A stretch of DNA of 64,000 bases, taken from contig CM034238.1 in assembly GCA_019916065.1 (NCBI GenBank), forward strand, positions 5,482,199 through 5,546,198, given 5' to 3'. The notes below the pieces were generated by a model that saw only the letters and a list, made by a program, of their open reading frames with translations, had not been told where the DNA came from and did not search any database. Of the stretch, positions 47,051 through 58,347 are shown piece after piece (within the stretch, counting starts at the first letter, position 1; every line of letters starts with the position of its first letter). The translations under genes and the position numbers were made by a program. This stretch comes from Vitellaria paradoxa. Its lineage: Eukaryota > Streptophyta > Magnoliopsida > Ericales > Sapotaceae.

Positions 47051-47130
47051 TATAAATTAACCGCTAAAAACCTATGCTCATTCTCATCTGCTTCGCTCTC
47101 AGGGCTAGGGTTTTATAGAGAGATCCAGCA
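47051..47130 (+). promoter_or_regulatory. TATA box, telo-box and 5' UTR of the MORF gene
   Basis: TATAAATT at 47051-47058 is about 80 bp before the ATG. GCTAGGGTTTTATAG at about 47105-47118 includes AGGGTTT, the reverse of the AAACCCT telo-box common in 5' regions of plant organelle-biogenesis and translation genes. Confidence 0.55.
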
Positions 47131-49832
47131 ATGGCCACTCGCTTCTTCGCCACTTGCTTCTTCGCTCGCTCTATTCTCACCACTAAGCAAACTCTTTCGT
47201 TAGTTCTGTCTCGCTCTTGCAGCTCTCCCTTTCTCTGTAAGCCTCCCTCCTCTCTCACCCGGCTTCGTCCCCTCGTCTCGCTTGCCGCCCATTTCCACCG
47301 TCTCTCTCCGGCTTCGACTACTATCCGAAGTTTCGCGACCCGTCAGACGTCGTCGTCTCTCAATGATCCGAACCCTAATTGGTCCAATCGTCCTCCGAAG
47401 GAGACGATATTGCTTGATGGTTGCGATTTCGAGCACTGGCTTGTTGTGATGGAGAAGCCTGAGGGTGACCCCACGAGAGATGAAATCATCGATAGCTACA
47501 TCAAAACCTTAGCTCAAGTTGTGGGGAGGTTTGATTTCGTTTCTTCTTCAAAGTTTTGTTTTATTTCTGTTACCTGAGTTCAAAAATTGCTTATGAGTTT
47601 TTCCTATGTGCATATGCTTGTGGAAAGCACTGAGGTTTGGAATTTTAATTTTCATAGGTAGTTGGTTTCTTTGTTCTCCATTTGGTTGCCAGGACAATTG
47701 AGGAAAAGAAAAAAAATTCTTACATGCAAATATTACTTTGAAATTTGCTTAGTTTTATTGCAGAGAGGTTGCAGAAAAATCAAATAATAGACAGTAGACC
47801 TATTATTATATTTCGAGTTCTAATTTAACGTCTCTTGTACATTTTCATAGATTGGGGTACTGATAAACTGTGTTGAGAAAATTTATCATTTTTGCTTAGT
47901 GAAATATTGAAGAGAAACCTTTTTCCTTCTAAACAGAGTGGGGAAAGATTGACATGAATTAGTTCTTGACTTAAGATATTACGTGTTAGTTACTTATGCA
48001 TGGATGTTGATTTTTATTACACACGTGTAATTTTTCACATAATAAGAAATTAACTTAGTCTTTGTTGTGTTTAAGATGTTCTTTCCTAATTAAAAAGTCG
48101 AGATCACTAAAATATGTTTTCTTCATTTCATTCAAAGTGCTTATTGATGCATATCTTGTTTTGCAGTGAGGAAGAAGCAAGGATGAAGATATATTCAGTC
48201 TCGACTAAACACTACTTTGCATTTGGTGCCCTTGTAACTGAAGAACTTTCATACAAACTTAAAGGTATGTACTGGTTTATTTGGTGCTTGGGTGTTGCAA
48301 TTGATGTCTCATATTCAAGTTTTAAGCATATCTTCATAATTGTTGCGCAGAATTGCCGAAGGTTCGTTGGGTGCTTCCTGATTCTTACTTGGATGTTAAG
48401 AATAAAGACTATGGAGGTATGAGATACCAGGAAGCATTTGGGTGTACCCTAAATTAAATAATACTTCATTGTGTTTCTTTGGCGAAACAATTGTGAAATT
48501 ATTTCTTGGGCTGAAAGCTTGTGAAATTATTTTAAAAAACTAGACATTATCAATCAAATTTTGACCTGTTTAAAGTTAAAAATATTGCAATTCAAAGGTG
48601 TAACCTCTTCTGTGTTTCTATAGAACATTATGCTACTTCACCTGATGCATTTGTGGGTATAGAATATAATATTTTGTGTGGGGTACTCAAGTACCAAGTC
48701 TTGAGTCGGTACCACTATATGCTTTTTAGATGCAATTTAACATATCGTGTATATGAAGCCTTAGTGAGCGTTGGTCCCAGCTAAATATTTTCAATTGATA
48801 TATTAGTTTTGCAATTTAATGTTATTAGTCATTCAATTAATATAGGATTTCAATCCCAAAGAGCAAGGTTTTATGCTCGTTGTCCTAGGCAAGTGTAGGG
48901 TAGGATGGTTTTACTCATTAAAGATAAATTTGGAAGTTGCTGCCTGAATTTAAAGTCTTAAAAATACGATGTTCTTGCTTATATACTTTCCATGTTCAAA
49001 TGACAAGTTCAAGTAGCCAAAATCAGAAATCTTAAAATATATTTGTACATGAATTGCAATTTCTACGTTTTTGTCATTTTTTATTTAGTAAAAAAAATTC
49101 TTAACCAATATACTTTTGACACTACTGTTTGGTCTTCTTTTTTTTGTTCCAGGTGAGCCCTTTATTAATGGGCAAGCTGTTCCTTATGACCCCAAGTACC
49201 ATGAGGAATGGGTGAGGAACAATGCTCGGGCAAATGAAAGAAATAGGCGCAACGATAGGCCTCGTAACTTTGATAGATCAAGGAACTTTGAAAGACGGAG
49301 AGAGAATATGCAGAATCGAGGTGCTCCTAATGTTGGATTCAACATAGGAGGCTCACCACCTGGTAACATCGGAGGCATGCCACCCAATAACATGGGAGGC
49401 GGACCGCCCAACATGGGAGGCATGGTCCAAAACATGGGACAAATGACACCAAACAACATGGGAGGGTCGCCACCAAACATGGGAGGGCCGCCCAACATGG
49501 GTGGAGTGCCGCCACCAAACATGGGGGGAGTGCCGCCACCAAACGTGGGAGGGCCACCCAACATGGGGGGAGTGCCGCCAAACATGGGAGGCACACCAAA
49601 CATGGGAGGCATGCAGCCCAACAACATGGTAGGAGTGCCTAATAACGCTTCAAATTTCCAGTATAGGAGTGGATCTAATAGTGGAGGGATGCCTTTTCAA
49701 AACAGAGAAATAACTGGTCCAGGCCAAAACCAGCATACCTATGCTTCTAACCCATCTGATGGAAACCCTTATCAACCCCAGAATGTGCCTGGTAGAGATA
49801 TGCCCCCGTCACCACCGCCAAATTATCATTAG
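47131..49832 (+). CDS. MORF8: multiple organellar RNA-editing factor, MORF8/RIP1-like
   Basis: MORF proteins (DAG-like family) bind PPR proteins in mitochondria and plastids and are needed for C-to-U RNA editing; MORF8/RIP1 serves both organelles. Four exons: 47131-47528, 48167-48264, 48351-48416, 49153-49832, giving 413 residues. Residues 1 to about 75 form a Ser/Arg-rich transit peptide. The MORF box follows, with [20 protein letters not shown], then [40 protein letters not shown] and [18 protein letters not shown]. After the [18 protein letters not shown] charged stretch comes a tail of about 15 [12 protein letters not shown] repeats encoded by a DNA minisatellite (49345-49640), as in MORF8 and MORF1. 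The exon 1 donor is GTTTGA, weaker than the others. The start fits the AGCAATGGCC context. The symbol is by resemblance; MORF1 is the alternative. Confidence 0.93.
49345..49640 (+). repeat. coding minisatellite in the MORF C-terminal tail
   Basis: Short units of about 15-24 bp built on CCAAACATGGGAGG repeat about 15 times in frame, encoding Asn-Met-Gly-Gly-Pro-Pro runs. The long minus-strand open frame across the same bases is a shadow of this repetition. Confidence 0.8.
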
Positions 49833-50845
49833 GCAAACTGTTCATAAAATAGGGATGCAGTTTTATATTTTAAGGTTATCATACAATCATTATTTATTTT
49901 CAATTTGGATTCAACTTATGGATGTTTGTACTTTTGTCTTGACCTCAAGAAAACGATTGGATATCTGCAAATGAGTTTTTCCATCTGATGCCATGTTTCA
50001 ACCTGCTCTTGGTTGCTCGTATGAGCCAGTTATTTGTTCATAAATGGGTTGTGGTTCTTAAGCCTTATTGTAAGCCAAAGTGGCTTTCCAATTGGCTGAA
50101 ATCATTGCTTCCATCTGAGTTAAAAAGTTACTGGAAATGATGTGGGGATAATTTAATTTCATAATTTGGTTTTCTTGTTGCGACTGTTATAGGAGAGCGG
50201 ATGGTGATGAGCCCCTGCCTTCTCCACAACGTAGCTTTTTAGATTAGATGTTTCATGAAAGATTTCTTTGGCTTGGCTTGGATGGATGCATAATTCATAA
50301 AATCTGCTTGTAGCTTTTAAAAAAGAGTCAGGATCCTCTTCCAAGTTGGTCATTTCCATATCAAAATCCATACAGCCTGTCATTTTTCTTCACAAATGTG
50401 TTTGTGTTGCAGGCTTCTATCGTTTCAACATAAAATGTTTTTGAAAAAAATAATTTTATTTATGTTTTTGAAAATTATTTTCTTGTAAGATTTAGTAATG
50501 TGTTTTTATTTTTTTTTAAATATTTTACATTGAAACAAACAGTTGTGGTTGAATTTATAATTCTTGTTTTTGTTATATTTTGAAGCTTAATGGAAAAGTT
50601 AAATTAATGTTTTGCTTTAAAATTAAATTATATTAATTTTTTTGACAATCAGAATTATATCAACTTTGAATTAATGTTTTCAATAATACTTAAGGAGCGT
50701 TTAAAATGATAAAAAATAAAATAATTTGTGATTTCGTTATTTCTACAATGAGATAAAAAGTAAATAATTTTTAAATATTTTTAAAATTTTTCAACATATT
50801 TTATTTCACTAAATACGCCTCAAATACAATGTCTTTTCTTTTTTT

Positions 50846-50864
50846 GGGGGGGGGGGGGGGGGGG
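50846..50864 (+). repeat. homopolymer run of 19 G
   Basis: Uninterrupted G run directly after a T run. Confidence 0.9.
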
Positions 50865-51770
50865 TCTTTTACAAATGCTGAGGCTTTTAACCCAAAGAAT
50901 GATTCAGCCAAATCATAGCAGATTGATACAGGCACAGAACTGTCGAAACTGGATGCTGGGTTCTAGATGGCATGCGTGAGTTTGGGGTGATAAAAATTAT
51001 CTTTTCATAATTTATATAGTGAAATAAAAAATTATAAATATTTTTAAAATTTTTTATATTTTTATATAAAATTTAGATCTCTAAACGAATTGTCAAAATA
51101 AATATCGTTTTATATCTACATCTACTATTAAAAGAATATTTTTTTTCCCTCTTCACATCTTCTTTTGGTTGGTACCTTCTCTTTTCTTCTCATTTCTTTT
51201 TTTCTTCTCATTCACAAAATTTTTATTTTTTTCTATCCCAATTGGCTAGATGAATATTTTACTTTTTTAGCGTAAAAAAGTATTAGTGTTGCAGTATGTA
51301 ATTTTAATGGATATGACATATATCCATAGGTATTTTTATTTTTAAATTCTAATTAAAAGTTAAATTACTCATGTTAATCATCCCTTTAAAAAAACTCAAT
51401 CAATATTATTTAGTATTTAAATTATTTTTATAAAGTGCAAAGTACAATAAATAAAAATAATAATTTTTGTTTGAGTTATTTTTACAAAATTAATCAAAAA
51501 TTATTTTAATATAATTAAAAAATAATATTTTTAACTCAAGTTAATTTTATAAAATGAGTCAAGAATTAAAAAATAAAAGCGCATAAGTTTAATAATTTAA
51601 AAATTAAAAAGAAAAAAATTTAGTGCAAATTTAAAATAACCCATATCTATGTTTAATATTTTTTTAAGCTATTCAAGCACCCCAAAAAAAGGCTCGACCT
51701 GAGCCTGATAACAAGTCAAATTCGATTCTATTAAATAGCTTGATATGAATTTGAGCATGACTCATCGACT

Positions 51771-51830
51771 ACGCGATTCGTTGAAAACTGCAATAAATCG
51801 GTAGGATTCCGGATCATAAAAAAAAAAATT
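51771..51830 (+). mobile_element. SINE 3' fragment
   Basis: Matches the tail of the SINE at 3723-3950 (GATTCGTTGAA, CAATAAATCGGT, GGATCAT) and ends in an A run. Confidence 0.55.
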
Positions 51831-52631
51831 TAAGCATGAGCTGGACCAATAAGTACTTGATTCAAAATCGATTCAATAAATTACATAGATATATTTTATA
51901 ATATTAGCACTCAAAATGATTTTGTTTTATTCCGAAATAAATTTTCTTCATTTGAGTTTTCACTTGTCTCACTTTCACTTCAGTTTTGATTTAATATTAT
52001 GATTCTTGTAGTTGAGTGTCATTTTAATTGATAAATTGTTAGATATGTATATATTCTTTTTTTTTCACATTAATGTATAAAATTCATTTTTTTATGTTGT
52101 ATTATTGTAATATGTTAATTAAATTTTATTACTAAAGATAATTTATAGCCCCTTGAAAAAAAAATAAATAATGACTACGCCCCGGGCGGGGTGAGATGTT
52201 GGTCGGCTTTTTTTAAGAGATAGTTTAAGGTGTAATAAAAATTGACAGTATTCGTATCCTGCACTACCTTTGAAATTTTTTTTTATAGTTAAAAATATAT
52301 AGTGATTTTTTGCATTTAAAAATTCACAATAAATGAAACACTAAAAGTGGGTGTTGATGAAATTAAAAAATTAATGAAATTTTAATTTTACTGACCTTTT
52401 TAAGTTTCTTAAAATACTTTTCAATCTCTCATCAAATTCAAATGTAAAATCAATTAATTTTTAAAGAATTATCATCAATTAAGTCATTTTATAAATTTTA
52501 AATTTTAACTATTACATCATTTTACTTTTATACTTCTAACTAAAATATAATAATAAAATTTTTTATAATTTTCATTATATTTAAATAAAAAATTTAATAA
52601 TGATTGCATATATTGTATGCGGATACTGATA

Positions 52632-52805
52632 ATGGATGTGTTTGGAGTTATATAAAATCGTATAAAATAATATAAAATTATGAAAGTAAATAACTTGTAA
52701 TTCGTACCGTGAATAAAAATTTTAAATTTTATTATTTTTTAATTTATATTTATAAAAATTTATAAAATTTTATTTTATTTTAAAAAATTTCAAACGAAAC
52801 CAATG
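52632..52805. mobile_element. short MITE, GTTTGGAGT family
   Basis: Begins GTGTTTGGAGTTATATAAAA and ends AAATTTCAAACGAAACC. The middle has CTTGTAATTCGTACCGTGAA, the family core. A similar copy, starting with GTATTTAGAGTTGTATAAAA and ending TACTCCAAACATTAC, lies at about 53300-53440. Confidence 0.55.
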
Positions 52806-53984
52806 TATAAATAAACGTGGGGGGTAACGACCTGAAATTATTTTTTACGGGGGCCGCCCTATATTCAAGCCGTTGGTGCATGCATGTGAACGATTCCTGC
52901 CAAGATAAGAGTCAAGTAGGTACGATCAAGCCACAATTTATTTTTTCTTTCACCGATTTGACAACCACACATTAGTCCAAGGGGACCAGTTCATTAATGT
53001 TCTTCATTTTTCTTTTCTTTTTCTTTTTTTTTTAATTTTTTAACCGAGTCTATTCGGGCGCATTTCAACTAAAATTAACGATGGAGTTAAATTCTTGACG
53101 ATTTTAAAGAGATTCGAATTAATAATAATTTGAAAATAAACTAAATTTTTACCGAGGGGTTTGGTAATGCCCCTTCTCTTGAGGCAGCCTTTTCCTCGCT
53201 TCGGTGGTGAATCGCTTACTTAAAAAAGGGGGCAGGCCTGCACGGCACCAGTTCATTGTAGTTGTTATCCGAAATTAAAAGAAAATGTCGGAAATGTATT
53301 TAGAGTTGTATAAAATTATAAAAGTTAATATTTTGTATTTTATATAGTGAGTAAAGAATTTAAATTTATCTGTCTTATAATTTGTATTTGTAGAGATTCG
53401 TAGAATTTTATTTTATTTTATTTTACTCCAAACATTACTAAGATTAATGATTTGTATTACTTTATTATGTTTAGAGACCGTTTGAAGGGTAAAAAAAATT
53501 AAAAAATTAAAAGTAAATTTTTTTAAAATTTAATGTGAAAAGAGAACTTTAAAATGATAATTAAATGTTTATATTTGATTTGATTTAAAGTTGTTAAAAA
53601 TTATATAAAATGACAAGTGATAAAATTTTAGGAAAGATTCTTGTAAATTTCTAAAATTTTGTAGAATTTTTTAATATAAATATCAGTCTAACTTTTTAAA
53701 AAATTTAATAAAATTTATTAGAACACATTATAATATCTTGTCCAATGAATTTTAATAAAATTTTTAAAAATATTAAAATTTTTTAAATTTTAAAAAAGTT
53801 AAAACTTTTAAATTTTTTTTAGAATTTTTAAATTTAGTTGAATCTCCAAATGGCTCATTAATTTAATAAAATTAAATTTTTTTGAAAAATATTTGTTAAC
53901 TATTTTTTATTTTTCTAATTCGACCTAAAAATTTAAACAAATTCAGACTTTTACTTTCTTTTGCAATCTTATGGGCACCCTTTC

Positions 53985-54042
53985 TACGAATGGAGAGCAA
54001 GGCCTATCTTCCTTCATGATCAACCCTTTCAAAGATACATAC

Positions 54043-54076
<34 letters not shown>
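53985..54076 (+). promoter_or_regulatory. 5' region of UGT85 gene 2
   Basis: Aligns with 40163-40260 upstream of gene 1 (GGCAAG-CCT-TCTTCCTTC, then ATCAACC-TTTCAA). A (GA)n run of about 16 units (54043-54075) abuts the ATG. The TATA-like word of gene 1 is altered here (CTACGAATGG). Confidence 0.5.
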
Positions 54077-54082
<6 letters not shown>

Positions 54083-57000
54083 TCAGTTGTTGCAGGTGAG
54101 AAACCTCATGCTGTATGCATCCCATATCCAGCACAAGGGCATGTTAACCCAATACTCAAGCTAGCAAAACTTCTCCACTTCAGAGGCTTCCACATAACCT
54201 TTGTCAACACTGAGTACAACCACAAGCGCTTGCTCAGATCCAGAGGTCCGAACTCCCTCGACGGATTACCGGATTTCCGATTCGAAACCATCCCCGACGG
54301 TCTCCCTCCTTCCGACGCCGATGCCACACAAGACATCCCTTCTCTCTCTGATTCCACTACCAAAAACTGCTTGGTCCCTTTCTGCAACCTAATCTCCAAA
54401 CTCAATGACTCTTCTTCTTCTTCTAATGTCCCACCAGTGACGTGTATAGTCTCTGATGGTGCCATGAGTTTTACTCTCAAAGCAGCTGAGAGATTTGGTG
54501 TCCCTGAAGTGGTTTTTTGGACTCCAAGTGCTTGTGGATTTTTGGGGTATACTCAATACAGACTTCTTGTGGAGAAAGGCCTTGTACCATTCAAAGGTGA
54601 GTTCCTTTATTTGTATTTTTATTTTTTTAATACTCAAAATATTTGGGACGTGATTTCGACTAATTTTTAAATTCTAGAGTTAAAACTCGTATAAATTCAA
54701 TAGTAAATTTACGGAGATTCGAAGTTATAACCACTAAAAATAAATTTAAGATTGAGTCATAACTCAGGACAAGTTTGTTCCGGAGATAAAATGAGGGTAA
54801 ATTTTATTATAGTGATTTTTATTTTTTATTATATTAATTTGGATGAGAAGGTATCAATTATACTGAGGGTAATGATTATCTCATATAAGGGTATATTGTT
54901 GCTTAAGGGAGGTGGATATTGAATGGTAATGAAAAAATTGTCTCATTTCATTACTCCTATAAAATATATCTTTATATTCCTCGTAAAATTTTAGGTAATA
55001 TTCTCTTACAAATTAATAAATATTATAAATTAATAATTTATTGTCTAAAAATTAATTAATTATTAAATTATTTTATTAAAATAATATTTAATAAATAACA
55101 ATTTATTATTAAAATAATTTATTATATTTTATTAAATTAATATTATTAATATATTAATTTATGACTAAAATTATTTATTTTCTAAAATTAAAATTATAAT
55201 TAATGTTTAATAAATAATAGTTACTATTAAAATATTTTATTTTGTTAAAATATTTTATTAAATAAAATTTAGTTCTTGAAAATAATGATTTACTAGATTA
55301 TGTATTGTATTAACATAATTTACTAAAGACTTAGTATTAACTTTTACCTTTAGTTAATTTACCTGCATTCTAAACATAATTAAATTTTATCTCTTTAAAA
55401 CTTTTATCATTCTAAACATAATATAATATAATTATTATTAGACAATATTTACTTTTTCAATCCAAACATCAGTATCATAAATATATTATCCTATTAACCG
55501 TTATTGGATAACAATTGCCCCAATAATTTTAAAGTCCAAAATTTTCATCTCGTACCAAACAGGATTAAGTAATAAGTACTTTACCTTAACTTTAATTATA
55601 TTTAATGATTATTTGAATGTCATGAAAGTAATAATATTAACTAACGGTTGGATATATATGTGTGTGTAAAGGATTAGTATTTTATTTCTTGGTATAAGCT
55701 ATATATTTGCAAACCAATTTTTTCTAATAATAATTTATATCCGACCTAATTATTATTCGAACCAATTATTTTAAAATAAATAACTTATATTAATACAGAG
55801 AGTAGCATTTGGATAAAGATGAGGTATATTCTTTTCTTATCTTGCCAAATGATTATGACACCAAACTGGAAGCGGAAGAGGCAACTTGGGGCCCATTAGG
55901 TTTTCAAAAAGTTCTCTAATTTTTTATAATTATTTTTTAATTTTTACTAAACACAAAAACTTATCTCATATATATGTACAAAATTATCTTTTTTTTTTAA
56001 TTACCACTAATTTGCTTTTAATTTTTTAAAATTTTTAAAATTTTACCAAACACAAAAAAAATCAGAATATTGAACTGTTTTGATTTGCTTAACGAGCCTT
56101 TAATAAACCATAGATAGTTTGAGAAGTGGTAGTACAACTTGGTAAGTGATGAATATAAAGAAATACTTAATCAGAATAATTTGAATGACTATGAACTTAT
56201 TACTTTAAAATAAAAAAATTCATAAAATTATAATTTATTATAAAAATTGTCACACATATCATTCCTGTAATTTTTTTATTTTTGATATCATAAAGGATAA
56301 AATAATTAATGCATGAAGTTCATTGTTAATGGCAAGAAACAAACCTTTTTTTGTTTTTTTTTTTTTTGTACCAAAAAAAAAATTAACCTCAAACGGATGA
56401 ATCAGTGGATAGCTATGTTTCTTTGAGCTAAATTTTTAAATGGAATTAAAACAGATGAGAGTTGCTTTACAAATGGGTATTTGGACACAACGGTGGACTG
56501 GATTCCGGGGATGAACAACATCCGATTGAAGGATCTTCCAAGCTTTATAAGAACAACGGACCCAAACGACATTATGCTCAACTACGTCACCAACGAAGCA
56601 GAAGCAGCTTCCAAAGCCTCAGCCATCATCATCAACACATTCCATTCCTTCGAATCCGACGTCCTGGATTCCCTCTCTTCCCTCAGTCTCCCTCCCATCT
56701 ACACCGTTGGTCCCCTCAACTTAATGGAGAACCACATTTCTGACGACAGATTGAAATCCATCGGCTCAAATCTCTGGAAGGAAGACCCCAAATGCATCCA
56801 ATGGCTCGATTCCAAAGAACCCAACTCAGTTGTTTACGTGAATTTCGGTAGTGTCGCAGTCATGTCACCCCAACAGCTCATAGAATTCGCCTGGGGACTC
56901 GCGGGAAGCAAAAAGGACTTCTTGTGGATAATTAGGCCCGACATTGTCGCCGGCGAGTCGGCCATTTTGCCGCAGGAATTCGCGCTGGAAACTAAGGAAA

Positions 57001-57386
57001 GAGGAATGTTGGCGAGCTGGTGCCCTCAAGAACAAGTTCTGAAACATCGGGCGATCGGAGGGTTCTTGACGCACTGCGGATGGAACTCGACGTTGGAGAG
57101 TGTTTGCTGCGGCATTCCGCTTATTTGCTGGCCGTTTTTTGCTGAGCAGCCGACGAACTGCTGGTTTAGTTGCGGGGAGTGGGGGATTGGGCTGGAGATA
57201 GATAGTGATGTGAAGAGAGGGGAAGTAGAGAAGCTTGTCAAAGAGTTGATGGAGGGTGAGAGCGGTAAGGAGATGAAGAGGAGGGCCATGGAGTGGAAGA
57301 AGAAAGCAGAAGATGCCACTGCACCTGGTGGGTCATCTTTTATCAACTTGGGCAAGTTGCTCAATGAAGTTCTCTTGCCAAAGTAG
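54077..57386 (+). CDS. UDP-glycosyltransferase, family 85 (UGT85A-like), gene 2
   Basis: A paralogue of the gene at 40261-44127 with the same architecture: exons 54077-54596 and 56455-57386 (GTGAGT donor, ACAG acceptor), 483 residues. It differs by a shorter N-terminus and a few missing codons (the Glu-Leu-Asn near the Ser run). Catalytic His22 (GHVNP) and Asp127 ([10 protein letters not shown]) are present. The PSPG box, residues 362-405, keeps [16 protein letters not shown] and FFAEQ, but has HRAIGG where gene 1 has HPAIGG, and VCCGIPLIC where gene 1 has ICGGVPVIC. These lie within or beside the donor pocket and may change activity or may be neutral. The 1.86-kb intron is AT-rich and lacks the insertions of gene 1. 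The 3' UTR has a 15-G run (57413-57427). Confidence 0.95.
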
Positions 57387-57621
57387 ATTTTTTTTTTCTG
57401 TTTTTTTTTGAAGGGGGGGGGGGGGGGTGGTGGGAATTTGTCAATCACTTGTTTGTCTTAGCATTACCAGGTCTTTCCAAATATTTCTTCAAAATAACAG
57501 CTAATTAGGATATATATTAGAAGTTGTTCTCGACTTATTAAAAAAGTTATTTGTCTCTGTGAACATCTTAATACTTAGATTTTAAGATAGAGACTCTTAT
57601 TTTTACGTATTGTTGAATATT

Positions 57622-57888
57622 CTTCTGGTACGTGGAAGTCCGCAGCCGCTACCCTGTACTGGGGTGCGCACAGGACGAAACACGCTCCAGGACCCTAGCC
57701 GGCAAAGGCCCCTGGAGAGTTAACCAGCCTAAGCAAGCCCTGGCTGACCGGCACGACCGAGAGGAGGCCATTAGGCATCCGTCATTACAGCGGTAACCCA
57801 CCCCCTGTGGGGGAGTCGAACCCGGAATCTCGAGAGGCCCAAGCTCTAAGGCGAGCCCGACTTCCACTCGGCCACTGAGTCTCACCAT
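57622..57888 (-). mobile_element. tRNA-derived SINE, GC-rich, intact promoter boxes
   Basis: On the minus strand the head reads AGTGGCCGAGTGG (box A-like) and, about 45 bp on, GGGTTCGACTCCC (box B), as in a tRNA gene of the Ser type. It continues into a GC-rich body of about 190 bp that matches no tRNA. The island stands out sharply from AT-rich flanks. UGT85 gene 1 lacks it in its corresponding 3' flank. The target duplication was not clear. Confidence 0.65.
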
Positions 57889-58347
57889 AATCAGTCAGTC
57901 TACGGTCAGATTTCTTTACACACGCATGCATATGATAGCGGGTAAACATTATGTTTTCTCAGATTTCCTTGGAAACTAACACATCTGGCTGTGATGCATA
58001 GCTTGATTTTACTAGAAATATTTATGTAGATTAATTAATTTTTATAAGATCAATCTGAATTAATTCCTAAATTAAGGAGTTTATTATCGGAACCGGCCCG
58101 GCTGTGAACAGTAGAGCAGTGTGAAGCAAGAACCCTTGAATCACGTTCTTGCTTGATGAGTAGTCTATTCAGTGCCCCAGTAAAATAACAATAATAATAA
58201 AGACAACTTCTACACTTTTTTTTAGGCACAAATCCATCACCGCATAGCACTGCTTCTGACGTACAGAAAGAACAGAAGTAGCCAGTTAGAGTCTGCAAAT
58301 TTTTCAACAAAAGGAAGCAAAAGCAAATTAAAGCTCGCTACACGCTC

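Larger units (their letters stand above)
49833..53984. other. intergenic DNA between the MORF gene and UGT85 gene 2
   Basis: The 3' UTR of the MORF gene occupies the first few hundred bases. Beyond that are MITE-like copies (about 50694-50822, 50975-51085, 52632-52805, 53285-53445), a 19-G run at 50846-50864 and a SINE tail at 51771-51830. Near 52855-52920 a GTTGGTGCATGCATGTG segment resembles 38140-38200 upstream of UGT85 gene 1, suggesting the UGT duplication carried upstream flank. No supported gene. Confidence 0.55.

Noticed and set aside
49184..49627. 147-codon minus-strand open frame rich in Pro, Met and Gly
   Set aside because: It is antisense to the repeat-encoding last exon of the MORF gene, which has clear splice sites and homology.
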